A DNA stretch of 52,169 bases, from positions 1 to 52,169 of the forward strand of contig JAISKH010000093.1 in assembly GCA_031261325.1 (NCBI GenBank). The letters run 5' to 3'. Below are positions 16,980 to 24,259 of the stretch, in pieces (positions within the stretch are counted from its first letter, which is position 1; every line of letters starts with the position of its first letter). The stretch is from Oscillospiraceae bacterium (GTDB taxonomy: Bacteria > Bacillota > Clostridia > Oscillospirales > Oscillospiraceae). A program made the position numbers and the translations under genes. The notes beneath the pieces are model-generated. The model did not search any database. It saw only the letters and a program-made list of their open reading frames with translations, and was not told the origin of the DNA.

Positions 16980-17882
16980 CTATTTTATGAGCAGGTCGTC
17001 CACGCCGTATTTGACGGCAAGCTCGTCGATGGTTCCGTCGGCGACCAGCTCGGCGATAATCTCGTTGAACCGCGCAACCGCCGTGCTGCCGAGACGGAAG
17101 CCAATCGCGTACTCCTCGTCAGTCAGCGGAATCTCAAGCGCGACGAGGTCGGCGTTGTCCGTGCCCTCGCCCGTCATTGCGACCGCCATCGTGTAGTCAA
17201 TGATTGCCGCGTCGCTCGTGCCCGCCTTGACTTCAAGCAGCGCGGAGGACTGCGCCGACGACGCGATGTAGGTTGCGTCCGCGAAGTCGGAAAGCGCGGA
17301 AGTCTCGCCCGCGGAACCCGCTTCCGCCGTCACGGTCTTGCCCGCGAAAGCTGCAACGTCGGGGTAATTCGCCGCGTCCGCCGCCTTAACGACGACGACC
17401 TGACGGTTTCTCAGGTATGAATCGGAGAAATCCATGTTCTCGCGACGCTCTTCTGTAACGGTCAGACCGTTCCAAATAACGTCGATATTGCCCGCGGCAA
17501 GCTCAATTTCCTTTGTGTCCCAGTTAATTTCTTGGAACTTGGGCGTAACGCCGAGCTTCGCGCTGACCGCCTCGGCAAACTCCGCGTCAAAGCCAATCCA
17601 CTTGCCGTCCGCGTCGAGATAATCCATCGGCTCGTAGTCGGTCACGCCGATAACAACCGCGCCCTTGTAGAGTATGTAAGCGAGGTCGTCGTCAGCCGTC
17701 GGCGCAATGTCCTCACTTGCGGCAGGGGCTTCCGGCTCCGCGGGGACTTCAGGCTCTTCGGGGTATTCCGGCACGGGGGCTTCGCTTGCGGTTGATTGGC
17801 TAGCGGCGGGGGGAGTTTCCTTGCAGGCGGCGAATGCGAATACGCAGACGAGCGCGAGCAGCAGTACGAGCAGTTTTTTCAT
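16980..17882 (-). CDS. Amino-acid ABC transporter substrate-binding lipoprotein (SBP_bac_3)
   Basis: This 300-residue extracytoplasmic binding protein has a lipoprotein signal peptide (LVLLLALVCVFAFAACKE, lipobox AAC). A Pro/Glu/Ala-rich linker follows to about residue 60, then the SBP_bac_3 fold with VIGVTDYEPMDYLDADG, WIGFDAEFAEAVSAKLGV and WNGLTVTEERRENMDFS. This family binds polar amino acids such as glutamine, cystine or arginine. No permease or ATPase gene is adjacent, so it must share components encoded elsewhere. It has its own promoter and terminator and lies between repeat copies C and D in inverted orientation. Confidence 0.93.
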   Translation of the reverse strand: MKKLLVLLLALVCVFAFAACKETPPAASQSTASEAPVPEYPEEPEVPAEPEAPAASEDIAPTADDDLAYILYKGAVVIGVTDYEPMDYLDADGKWIGFDAEFAEAVSAKLGVTPKFQEINWDTKEIELAAGNIDVIWNGLTVTEERRENMDFSDSYLRNRQVVVVKAADAANYPDVAAFAGKTVTAEAGSAGETSALSDFADATYIASSAQSSALLEVKAGTSDAAIIDYTMAVAMTGEGTDNADLVALEIPLTDEEYAIGFRLGSTAVARFNEIIAELVADGTIDELAVKYGVDDLLIK

Positions 17883-17942
17883 AAATATCCTCCATTACTT
17901 GTGTGTTATCGCCATTTGGCAATGCCCTGTGGCGCACTATGC

Positions 17943-17970
17943 ATTGTACCACATAATTATGTAATGTCAA
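17943..17970 (-). promoter_or_regulatory. Sigma-A promoter with palindromic spacer (binding-protein gene)
   Basis: On the minus strand TTGACA and TACAAT are separated by 16 bp. The spacer contains the perfect palindrome ACATAATTATGT (17951-17962), placed as a repressor operator would be. The -35 box ends 1 bp from the terminal sequence of repeat copy D. Confidence 0.75.
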
Positions 17971-17971
17971 T

Positions 17972-18500
17972 ACATTATTCCCCTGCGTCTTGCCGCAGCA
18001 ACGCTTCCTTATTCCCCCGTCCCCCGCAGGGCACTCTGCGTCTCTCGTCCTACGACGTATTCTTCCGTTCCATTTATGTTTGTTGTTGACGGTATTCTCC
18101 AACTTGCTCCTTGCGCTCCCCGCGCGGGGCCCCCTTTCTTATGCGAGAAAGGGGGGAAAGCGCACTTAAGAGGGGCTGTGCCCCTCTTAAGAATCACCCC
18201 CACAGCTAGGCGCAAACCAAACGCGGTGCGACGGGCAGTAGGTTAACAATGGGATTGCAAGCTGCCATTCGGCAAGGTCAACTGCGTTGCAACGCTGTTA
18301 GCTTTCGCGCGAGCGAGCTTGCACTAATGTTTGAACCTTTTCCGCGTAACTCGCGACCTGATTTGCGATAGCGACTGGAGATTCAAGTGCTCTGAGAAGC
18401 AGGGGATTCTCAAGGGGGCGCAGCCCCCTTGAGTGCGCTTTCCCCCCTTTCCCGCCTTGGAAAGGGGGCCCCGCGCGGGGAGCGCAAGCGAATCTCCATA
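17972..18500 (-). repeat. Dispersed 0.6-kb nested inverted repeat, copy D (inverted, one end missing)
   Basis: This copy is in opposite orientation to copies B and C. Its terminal part is doubled (ACATTATTCCCCTGCGTC at 17972 and CCTTATTCCCCCGTCCC at 18007) and carries the CCCGCAGGGCAC variant shared with copy C. Both hairpin pairs and the core are present. The opposite terminal inverted repeat is not found: after GCGCAAGCGAATCTCC the sequence passes into an A-rich tract. It fills the gap between the binding-protein gene and the phosphopantetheinyl transferase gene. Confidence 0.88.
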
Positions 18501-18574
18501 GAGAATTAACAACAAAAAAGAAAACTAAAACTAAAAGACAAAACACAAAACTAAACCACAAAAAACGCCAAAGC
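18501..18574. other. A-rich low-complexity tract
   Basis: About 70 bp consists almost only of A with scattered C and T (AACTAAAACTAAAAGACAAA and similar), strongly unlike the GC-rich surroundings. It abuts repeat copy D and overlaps the last codons of the phosphopantetheinyl transferase gene. No function is apparent. Confidence 0.5.
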
Positions 18575-18991
18575 GGCAACATAAAAATCCCCAAAAAACC
18601 ACCGCGTGTTAACGCAAAAAGAACCATCGACGTTCACGTCGCTAAACAGCTTGAACGTCGCTTCCTTTTCCGTCCACAGCTCGAAAAATCCGCGCCGCCG
18701 CAACTGCTCGGCGGTGAACACGCGCTCGGCAACGCCGCCGCGCACCTCCCGCACAGTCTCGATGTCGCACCCGACGGGCTTGTCCGACAGGGCGACCATG
18801 ACGTGCGTTTTCGTGTGGCTGATTGAAAAATATATCTCCGGGCGCGCGGGGAAATACGGCTTACCCGCCGCCGTTTTCGCGATTTCGGGCAGCTCAAGCC
18901 CGTAAACCTCAAGCATCGCGGCGCGCAACGTCTCACGCGCGGCTTTGCCGCCCTTAACATCGCCGCGCGGCTCGATTCTGGCGAACAGCAC
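18551..18991 (-). CDS. 4'-phosphopantetheinyl transferase superfamily protein
   Basis: This 146-residue protein transfers the phosphopantetheine arm of CoA to a carrier protein. It has the family motifs FSISHTKTHVMVAL, VGCDIETVR (magnesium-binding Asp/Glu) and FFELWTEKEATFK in order. The start is the GTG at 18991, preceded by GGAGG that overlaps the end of the upstream C_GCAxxG gene, so the two are coupled. At 146 residues it is shorter than Sfp-type enzymes of about 220. The last residues run into the A-rich tract next to repeat copy D, so slight C-terminal alteration is possible. The carrier-protein partner is unknown. Confidence 0.82.
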   Translation of the reverse strand: MLFARIEPRGDVKGGKAARETLRAAMLEVYGLELPEIAKTAAGKPYFPARPEIYFSISHTKTHVMVALSDKPVGCDIETVREVRGGVAERVFTAEQLRRRGFFELWTEKEATFKLFSDVNVDGSFCVNTRWFFGDFYVAALAFFVV

Positions 18992-18995
18992 CGCC

Positions 18996-19436
18996 CTAAT
19001 CCTCCAGTATCGCCGCCGTAAGCTCCACCGCCGCCGCGACAAGCCCCTCGCAAATTGAAGCGTGCAGCCCGCGCTCGGCAATGCGCTCCTTCGCGTCGTC
19101 CGCCGTCACGTCCAGCCCAAGCAGGTCGCGGCAACGCAGGGAGCCGTTCCGCGCGGCAAATTCGTCCATAAAGCGGCGGGTTTTCGCGGCGCAATTCGCT
19201 TTCGCGCCCGTGTCCGTCGGCTCCGTCGCGCCGAATTTCGCGCCGATTGCAAGCGCGGCGCCGCTCGCCGCGCCGCAAAGCTCGCCCACGCGCGCGCCAA
19301 GCCCAAGCCCGCCCGCAACGCGCAGCGCGTCCTCCTCGTCAAGGTCAAGCTCCGCCGCAAACGCGGCAAACACCGACTGCGCGCAGTTAAACCCCGCGCG
19401 GAACAGCGCGACCGCGCGCTCCGATTTGTCACTCAT
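18996..19436 (-). CDS. C_GCAxxG_C_C family protein
   Basis: This 146-residue Cys-containing protein belongs to the family named C_GCAxxG_C_C, thought to bind a redox cofactor or metal; its function is not established. Visible elements are FRAGFNCAQSVFAAFA, GLGLGARVGELCGAASGAAL (the central motif), a Cys in LRCRDLLGLD and ASICEGLV near the C-terminus. The ATG at 19436 is preceded by AAAGGAG. It precedes the phosphopantetheinyl transferase gene with the start codon of that gene 4 bp after this stop. Confidence 0.85.
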   Translation of the reverse strand: MSDKSERAVALFRAGFNCAQSVFAAFAAELDLDEEDALRVAGGLGLGARVGELCGAASGAALAIGAKFGATEPTDTGAKANCAAKTRRFMDEFAARNGSLRCRDLLGLDVTADDAKERIAERGLHASICEGLVAAAVELTAAILED

Positions 19437-19469
19437 GGCTCGTAACTCCTTTGCAAACAAAACGCGCTC

Positions 19470-20180
19470 TTATCGCGCGCATTTATTGATAAATTTCGCA
19501 AGCAGCTTCGGGTTCGCGTCGGGATTTAACTCAAGCACGCGCCGCTCGATTTCGGCGGCGGCTTCGTCCGCGTCATATTCGTCCGCCGCGCTCGTAATCT
19601 CATCGCCCCAGAACCGCTCGACCGTTGCGAACGCCGTGCTTGTCCAGCCGTATTGCTCGCCCGCGCGGTTAACGCGCTGCGCCCCGCCCGCGATTGTGAT
19701 GAACATGCGCCCTTGCAGCTCCGTAACCGCCGCGTCAAACGCGGACTTGCTCCCCGCGCCGACGGTTTGGCGCAGAGTGTGCGCGGGGATTGCGCCGCCG
19801 TCGTATTCGCGCACGGCGTTGTAAACCGTCTTGCACAGGTGCGAAACCGTGCCGCGCGCGTACTCATCTTCAAAAGTGCGCCCGCCGCGCCGCGCCGCGA
19901 GAAAGCGCGGATACCACTCGCGCGTGATAAATCCGCTGCGCTTGAAGAACAGCTTGGCGTAGGCAATATCGTCGCGCTCGGCAAGTACGCGCAGCCGCCA
20001 TTCCCATGGGTCCGTGTCCGCGTCCCCCGTGTGCCACCGCACGCGCGTCGGGTAGGGCGAAGGCTCTCCCCAGCCGAACGGCACGACGGACACAACGCCC
20101 GACGCGCTCCCGCCCTCCGAAAATCCCGCGGCGAGCAGCTCCGTTATGAAGTCGCCGTAGTTCTGGATTTCGTTTATCAT
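19470..20180 (-). CDS. AlkZ-related protein
   Basis: This 236-residue protein resembles clostridial 'AlkZ-related' proteins. AlkZ/YcaQ proteins are winged-helix DNA glycosylases acting on cross-links, but this short relative has no demonstrated activity. Recognisable blocks are VRWHTGDADTDPWEWRLRVL, IAYAKLFFKRSGFITREWYP and FLAARRGGRTFEDEYARG. The ATG at 20180 overlaps the stop of the upstream D,D-carboxypeptidase-like gene (ATGA) and has AAGAGGAAG upstream, so it is translationally coupled. Assignment rests on remembered similarity of these blocks. Confidence 0.7.
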   Translation of the reverse strand: MINEIQNYGDFITELLAAGFSEGGSASGVVSVVPFGWGEPSPYPTRVRWHTGDADTDPWEWRLRVLAERDDIAYAKLFFKRSGFITREWYPRFLAARRGGRTFEDEYARGTVSHLCKTVYNAVREYDGGAIPAHTLRQTVGAGSKSAFDAAVTELQGRMFITIAGGAQRVNRAGEQYGWTSTAFATVERFWGDEITSAADEYDADEAAAEIERRVLELNPDANPKLLAKFINKCAR

Positions 20181-21550
20181 CGTTTCTTCCTCTTTTTCGC
20201 GCGATTCTTGTTCCAGCGTATGACGATTATAACATAGACGACGAGCAGCACGAACAGCCCGAGGTAAACGAGCTTTGCCGGCGTGCTCCACATAGCTTCC
20301 GCGAAGCGCGAGCCGATGTAGTGCAGCTTACGCAGCTCTACATTCGTGACGGCGACGAGCGGCACGGTTTCAAGCGTTTCGCCGTGAACCGACACGGTCA
20401 TCTCGCCGTAGGGCGTGCCCGCCGCGACGGGCGCGGTAACGGGCGTGTCGTCCCGCGCGCTGTAAACCACAATCTCGCGCACGGCAACGTCGTCCGGCTC
20501 AAGGCGGTGCAGCAGCAGCGTCACCTCATACTTGGGACGCAGGTTAACGAAGTCCGCGCCGTCCCCGTACACGACAGCCGCTTTCGCGACGGGTTCGTAG
20601 TCGTTGACGACGGTTCGCCAAGCGTAATTGCGAAAGCCCCACTCGAACAGCGCGCGCGCCGACGTGAGGTTTTGGTACTGCGTCGAATTGTCCGCGATAA
20701 TCACGGCTTTCGCGCCGAGGACGACGGCGACAAGCGTCATACCCTCCCGCACGGCGACCTCCGCCGCGCCGTAACCGTTCTCATACGTGGAGGACACGCG
20801 CCCGCCCGTCGCGTAAGAGTAATAATATCGGCTCTTCTCGCTGATTATGTGGTTCGTGCCGGAGGCGTTGCGCTCCGTCGTCATGTTCGTGTCGGGCGGG
20901 CGATAGCCGTACTGCGAGATTACGGAGAGGAACAGCGGGTGATTCAGCCCCTCCGTAAGAATCTTTGCCATGTCGCGCGCCGTCGTATACGTGCCCGCGT
21001 CGAGCTTGCCGTGCGCGCTGGCGAACGACGTGTCCTTACAGCCGAGCGCGAGGGCGCGCTCATTCATTCGCGCGACGAACGCCTCAACGTCGCCCGATAC
21101 GCTTTCGGCGATGATGTTGCAAGCGTCGTCCCCGCTCGCGAACGCGCAAAACAGCACGTCGCGAAACGCCATGCGCTCCCCCGCCGCGAACTTCAGCGTC
21201 TCGCTCTTGCGGTTCAAATCCGCAAACGCCGTTTCGGACACGGTTATGTACTGATTCTCGCCCACCTCGCCGCGCTCCGTCGCCTCCGCCGCGACGAGCA
21301 GCGTCATCAGCTTCGTCAGTCCGTCCATGCCGCGCCGCTCGTCCGAGTTTTGGTCGAACAGCACCATGCCGCTCTTCGTCTCAATGAGTATCGCGCTGAC
21401 GGCGGGAACCGTCGGCGACGGCTCGGGCGTCGGTTCGGGCGTCGGCTCTGCCGCCGCTGTCGCAATTAATAATGAATAATTAACAATTAATAATTGGAGG
21501 ACTAAGACGAGAGCTACGATTATTTTGAGGAGGGATTTTAATTTTTTCAT
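20177..21550 (-). CDS. D-alanyl-D-alanine carboxypeptidase-like protein (S11) with degenerate active site
   Basis: This 457-residue protein has the fold of low-molecular-weight penicillin-binding proteins (peptidase S11). It has a signal peptide, a Pro/Glu/Thr linker (residues 35-48), the S11 domain and a C-terminal membrane helix followed by a Lys/Arg tail. The three catalytic motifs are altered. The SxxK serine position reads GLTK (residues 77-80), so the nucleophile is Gly (codon GGA). SxN reads SGD (139-141). KTG is absent; the place reads ATGGRVSST (247-255). It is therefore predicted to be unable to acylate and may be a structural or wall-binding pseudoenzyme. Part of its signal peptide (LLIVNYSLLI) is encoded by an AT-rich dispersed repeat. 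The start has GGGAGG upstream. Confidence 0.88.
   Translation of the reverse strand: MKKLKSLLKIIVALVLVLQLLIVNYSLLIATAAAEPTPEPTPEPSPTVPAVSAILIETKSGMVLFDQNSDERRGMDGLTKLMTLLVAAEATERGEVGENQYITVSETAFADLNRKSETLKFAAGERMAFRDVLFCAFASGDDACNIIAESVSGDVEAFVARMNERALALGCKDTSFASAHGKLDAGTYTTARDMAKILTEGLNHPLFLSVISQYGYRPPDTNMTTERNASGTNHIISEKSRYYYSYATGGRVSSTYENGYGAAEVAVREGMTLVAVVLGAKAVIIADNSTQYQNLTSARALFEWGFRNYAWRTVVNDYEPVAKAAVVYGDGADFVNLRPKYEVTLLLHRLEPDDVAVREIVVYSARDDTPVTAPVAAGTPYGEMTVSVHGETLETVPLVAVTNVELRKLHYIGSRFAEAMWSTPAKLVYLGLFVLLVVYVIIVIRWNKNRAKKRKKR
21462..21499. repeat. AT-rich repeat inside a coding sequence
   Basis: AATTAATAATGAATAATTAA and following CAATTAATAATTGG belong to the same AT-rich family as the intergenic CAATTGACAATT repeats. 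Here it lies within the signal-peptide coding region of the gene at 20177-21550, in frame. Confidence 0.65.
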
Positions 21551-21644
21551 TTGATTTACCTCCCGATTGTGGTAAAATACCTTTGGGATAGTATATTCGC
21601 TCGATATTTATATTAAGTATAACACAAGGGCAGGAGATGTCAAA

Positions 21645-22328
21645 ATGAAAATTCTCGTTGTTGACGATGAGCAGCTGCTCGTCAAGGGTCTGAAATTCAA
21701 CCTTGAAAACGAGGGGTATACCGTCGAGTGCGCGTATGACGGGGAGGAAGCCGTGTCGCTCGCTTGGGACGGCGCTTTCGACCTGATACTCATGGACGTT
21801 ATGATGCCGAAGCTCGGCGGGCTTGAGGCGTGTATGCGCATACGCGAGTTCTCAACCGTGCCGATTATCATGCTCACCGCGCGCGTTGAGGACACGGACA
21901 AGATTATGGGCTTTGAATACGGCGCGGACGACTACATCACCAAGCCGTACAACATCTTGGAGGTCAAGGCGCGCGTCCGCGCGCTCCTGCGCCGCAGCAG
22001 CATTACGAGCGTCAGCGGCGGCGGGGACGCGGTGCTCCGCTTCGGCAACGTTCAGATTATGCCGGAGCAGCGCGCCGTTCGGCGGGACAACGACACGATT
22101 GAGCTGACGGCAAAGGAGTTCGACCTAATCGAGCTGCTCGCCCGCAACCCCGGCAAGGTATACAGCCGCGAGAACCTGCTGAACATCGTATGGGGCTATT
22201 CGTATCAGGGCGACATTCGCACGGTGGACGTGCACGTGCGCCGCCTGCGCGAAAAGCTTGAGCTTAACCCCGCCGTGCCGCAGTACATCATGACGAAATG
22301 GGGCGTTGGGTATTATCTCCGTGGCTAG
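21645..22328 (+). CDS. OmpR-family response regulator
   Basis: This 227-residue two-component response regulator has a receiver domain, residues 1-120, with acidic DDE (7-9), phosphoacceptor Asp51 in LILMDVMMP, Thr in MLTAR and Lys in YITKPY. A winged-helix DNA-binding domain (ELTAKEFDLIELLARNPGKV to the TKWGVGYYLRG hairpin) follows. The ATG has GCAGGAG upstream. The histidine kinase gene overlaps its 3' end, so the two form a pair. The stimulus and targets are unknown; the divergent D,D-carboxypeptidase-like gene hints at a cell-envelope role. Confidence 0.95.
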   Translation: MKILVVDDEQLLVKGLKFNLENEGYTVECAYDGEEAVSLAWDGAFDLILMDVMMPKLGGLEACMRIREFSTVPIIMLTARVEDTDKIMGFEYGADDYITKPYNILEVKARVRALLRRSSITSVSGGGDAVLRFGNVQIMPEQRAVRRDNDTIELTAKEFDLIELLARNPGKVYSRENLLNIVWGYSYQGDIRTVDVHVRRLREKLELNPAVPQYIMTKWGVGYYLRG

Positions 22329-23793
22329 TAAAGCGGGCGCGACGGGAAACAGCACAAGCTTTTTCGGCAGCATCGGAACGCGCTTCACGCTGTCGTTCGC
22401 CATCATGATTGCCGCCGCGCTCCTGCTGATTAACACATACTTCCTGACATATTCGCGCAACATGATATTCGAGACGAAGCGCATGTTTATCCGCTCCCAA
22501 GCGTCGATAATCGAGAGCGCGCTCGCCGACCTCGACGGCGTGACGGTTTCGAGCGTCGCGCGCGTCATGGGGCGGCTTGACGTGTCTGCCGTCACGATTA
22601 TAACGGTGCAAACCCCGGGCGGCGCGCCCGTTTACACGGGCATGAGCGGCAACGAACAGTTCCCGCCCAACGCGTTCACGGCGGAGCACATGCAGCGCGC
22701 CCTGTGGGGCTATGACATCACGCTGACGCGCTTTGCGAACGGCGAGTTCATCACCTGCGTGCTCATGCCCGTCATTCACGGGGATTCCGTCGTCGCGCTC
22801 CTGTTCGTCGGGCAGCTTGACCGCGCGCAGGGCGCGATTATGATGAGCTTGCAGAGCACGATTCGGTTCGTCTCCATGCTGATTATCGCGCTCAGCGCGG
22901 TCGGTCTGTCAATCTTTCTCTGGACGGTTATGCGCCGCATTACAATGGTGCAGCGCGCGATTACAAAGGTGCGGGAGGGCGAATACAGCTACAAAATCGA
23001 GGCGCAGGGGCGGGACGAGCTTGGCGCGCTCGGGCGCGAATTTAACACGCTGACCGACCGACTGCGCGAGACGGAGGAACGCCGCCGTCACTTCGTCGCG
23101 GACGCTTCGCACGAGCTTAAAACCCCGCTCGCCTCAATCCGTCTGCTGTCGGACAGCATATTGCAAAACAGCGACATTCCGCCCGAAACCGTGCGCGAAT
23201 TTGTCGCGGACATCGGCGACGAATCGGAGCGGCTGGCGCGCACGACTGAAAAGCTGCTCGCCCTGACGCGGCTGGACGCGCGCGCCCTGCCCGACACGAC
23301 GTATGTGGACGTTGCGGCGGTCGTGCGCTCTGCGTTGCGTATGCTGCAACCGCTCGCGGCGAACGCGGGCGTTACGCTTGAGACGCGGCTTGACGACAGG
23401 TGCCGCGTGTACGCGACGACGGACGCGCTGCGGCAGGTCATCGTCAACCTCGTCGAAAACGCGATAAAATACAACGTCCCGCAGGGCAGCGTCATAATCA
23501 GCCTGTGGGAGGAGCGGCACACCGAGACGCAAAGCGACGAGTTTTCGTCTGTCGTCTCAACGGTCGTGCTCCGCGTTGAGGACACGGGAATCGGCGTGCC
23601 CGAAGAGGACCTGCCGTATATATTCGAGCGGTTTTATCGCGTTGACAAGGCGCGCTCCCGCGCGACGGGCGGCAGCGGGCTTGGTCTGTCCATCGTGCGC
23701 GACACGGTGCGCGAATACGGCGGAACCGTCACCGCAACGCGCCGTCCCGGCGGCGGCATGAGAATGGACGTAGCGTTTTCAATTGACAATTGA
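22321..23793 (+). CDS. Sensor histidine kinase
   Basis: This 490-residue membrane kinase has a membrane helix near residues 18-40, an extracytoplasmic sensor of about 120 residues and a second helix (MLIIALSAVGLSIFLWTVM). HAMP follows, then a dimerisation domain with FVADASHELKTPLASIRLL (phosphoacceptor His) and an ATPase domain with VNLVENAIKYN, EDTGIGVPEEDLPYIFERF and GGSGLGLSIV. The start is uncertain: a GTG at 22321 overlaps the end of the response-regulator gene, and an in-frame TTG at 22306 is the alternative; neither has a strong Shine-Dalgarno. The C-terminal SIDN and stop codon are encoded by an AT-rich dispersed repeat. Confidence 0.92.
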   Translation: MASKAGATGNSTSFFGSIGTRFTLSFAIMIAAALLLINTYFLTYSRNMIFETKRMFIRSQASIIESALADLDGVTVSSVARVMGRLDVSAVTIITVQTPGGAPVYTGMSGNEQFPPNAFTAEHMQRALWGYDITLTRFANGEFITCVLMPVIHGDSVVALLFVGQLDRAQGAIMMSLQSTIRFVSMLIIALSAVGLSIFLWTVMRRITMVQRAITKVREGEYSYKIEAQGRDELGALGREFNTLTDRLRETEERRRHFVADASHELKTPLASIRLLSDSILQNSDIPPETVREFVADIGDESERLARTTEKLLALTRLDARALPDTTYVDVAAVVRSALRMLQPLAANAGVTLETRLDDRCRVYATTDALRQVIVNLVENAIKYNVPQGSVIISLWEERHTETQSDEFSSVVSTVVLRVEDTGIGVPEEDLPYIFERFYRVDKARSRATGGSGLGLSIVRDTVREYGGTVTATRRPGGGMRMDVAFSIDN

Positions 23794-23814
23794 CAAGGGA
23801 CAATTGACAATTTT
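23779..23814 (+). repeat. AT-rich CAATTGACAATT repeat
   Basis: CAATTGACAATTGAC units overlap the last four codons and the stop of the histidine kinase gene and continue into the intergenic region. Confidence 0.7.
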
Positions 23815-23842
23815 GGACGCGGTTTGGACGCGAAATTTTCGC

Positions 23843-23871
23843 TTGACATTTCTGTGCGCTTAGTGTATAGT
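23843..23871 (+). promoter_or_regulatory. Sigma-A promoter of tRNA-Gln
   Basis: A perfect TTGACA and TATAGT are separated by 17 bp, 61 bp upstream of the tRNA. A short inverted repeat GGTGCC..GGCACC lies in the leader at 23899-23922. Confidence 0.85.
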
Positions 23872-23932
23872 ATCACGTGCGTTGGGAATGATAGGGGCGG
23901 TGCCTTGCGGCGCCTTGGCACCTTGTTAATAT

Positions 23933-24006
23933 AGCGGGATTGTGTAAAGGTAGCACAAATGACTCTGACTCATTTTGTGAGGGTTCGAATCCTTCTCCCG
24001 CTGCCA
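23933..24006 (+). tRNA. tRNA-Gln (anticodon CTG)
   Basis: This is a 74-nt cloverleaf. The acceptor stem AGCGGGA pairs with TCCCGCT, and the D arm is GTG..CAC. The anticodon stem AATGA/TCATT closes loop CTCTGAC with anticodon CTG at 23965-23967. The T loop is GTTCGAATC, the discriminator G, and the 3' CCA is encoded. It has its own promoter and terminator. Confidence 0.95.
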
Positions 24007-24011
24007 CGCGT

Positions 24012-24050
24012 AAACCCCTTGCAAACGTTGAGTTTGCAAGGGGTTTTGTG
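24012..24050 (+). terminator. Terminator of tRNA-Gln
   Basis: AAACCCCTTGCAAAC and GTTTGCAAGGGGTTT form a perfect 15-bp stem with loop GTTGA, followed by TGTG. It starts 5 bp after the tRNA CCA end. Confidence 0.8.
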
Positions 24051-24067
24051 CTGCGTATTCACACCCG

Positions 24068-24154
24068 CTACGAAACGGCTTGTATCGCCGCGAGAAACTC
24101 GTCCGCGGTTGGTTTCGTGTCCTCCGAGTAGGTCACGCGCATGAACAGCGTCAT
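24068..24154 (-). CDS. Possible 28-residue small protein
   Basis: This short frame starts at an ATG with AAAGGAG at ideal distance and encodes 28 residues (MTLFMRVTYSEDTKPTADEF, then LAAIQAVS and a TAG stop). The good ribosome binding site is the main support. It ends 18 bp before the tRNA-Gln terminator on the opposite strand and starts 32 bp beyond a perfect 39-bp palindrome. It could be an authentic small protein or the remaining 5' end of a lost gene. I recognise no family. Confidence 0.4.
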   Translation of the reverse strand: MTLFMRVTYSEDTKPTADEFLAAIQAVS

Positions 24155-24185
24155 ATACGCTCCTTTCTCAAATCACGGCTTCCAC

Positions 24186-24224
24186 ATCTTTCCTGTAGTA
24201 TACAGTATATACTACAGGAAAGAT
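24186..24224. repeat. Perfect 39-bp inverted repeat (17-bp arms)
   Basis: ATCTTTCCTGTAGTATA and TATACTACAGGAAAGAT are exact reverse complements around CAGTA. It lies between the GNAT gene and the 28-residue frame. It has no T-tract on either strand, so it is not a classical terminator. It could be an operator, a protective 3' hairpin of the GNAT transcript, or the footprint of a mobile element. Confidence 0.6.
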
Positions 24225-24259
24225 ACTGCTTTATAAATACAAATAGTTACAAACACGCG

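Noticed and set aside
18501-18574. A-rich tract as phase-variable repeat controlling the phosphopantetheinyl transferase gene
   Set aside because: It is at the 3' end of the gene, has no regular unit length, and would not switch expression.
18551-19081. Longer phosphopantetheinyl transferase starting at 19081
   Set aside because: The extra N-terminal 30 residues are Arg-rich and overlap the C_GCAxxG gene in another frame. The GTG at 18991 has a proper ribosome binding site.
20321-21469. Open frame of 382 codons antisense to the D,D-carboxypeptidase-like gene
   Set aside because: The product is Arg/His-rich with no domain, and the minus-strand gene has a signal peptide, conserved fold and a ribosome binding site.
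23933-24224. Integrated element attachment site at tRNA-Gln
   Set aside because: There is no integrase gene and no repeat of the tRNA 3' end nearby; the palindrome at 24186 is unrelated to the tRNA sequence.
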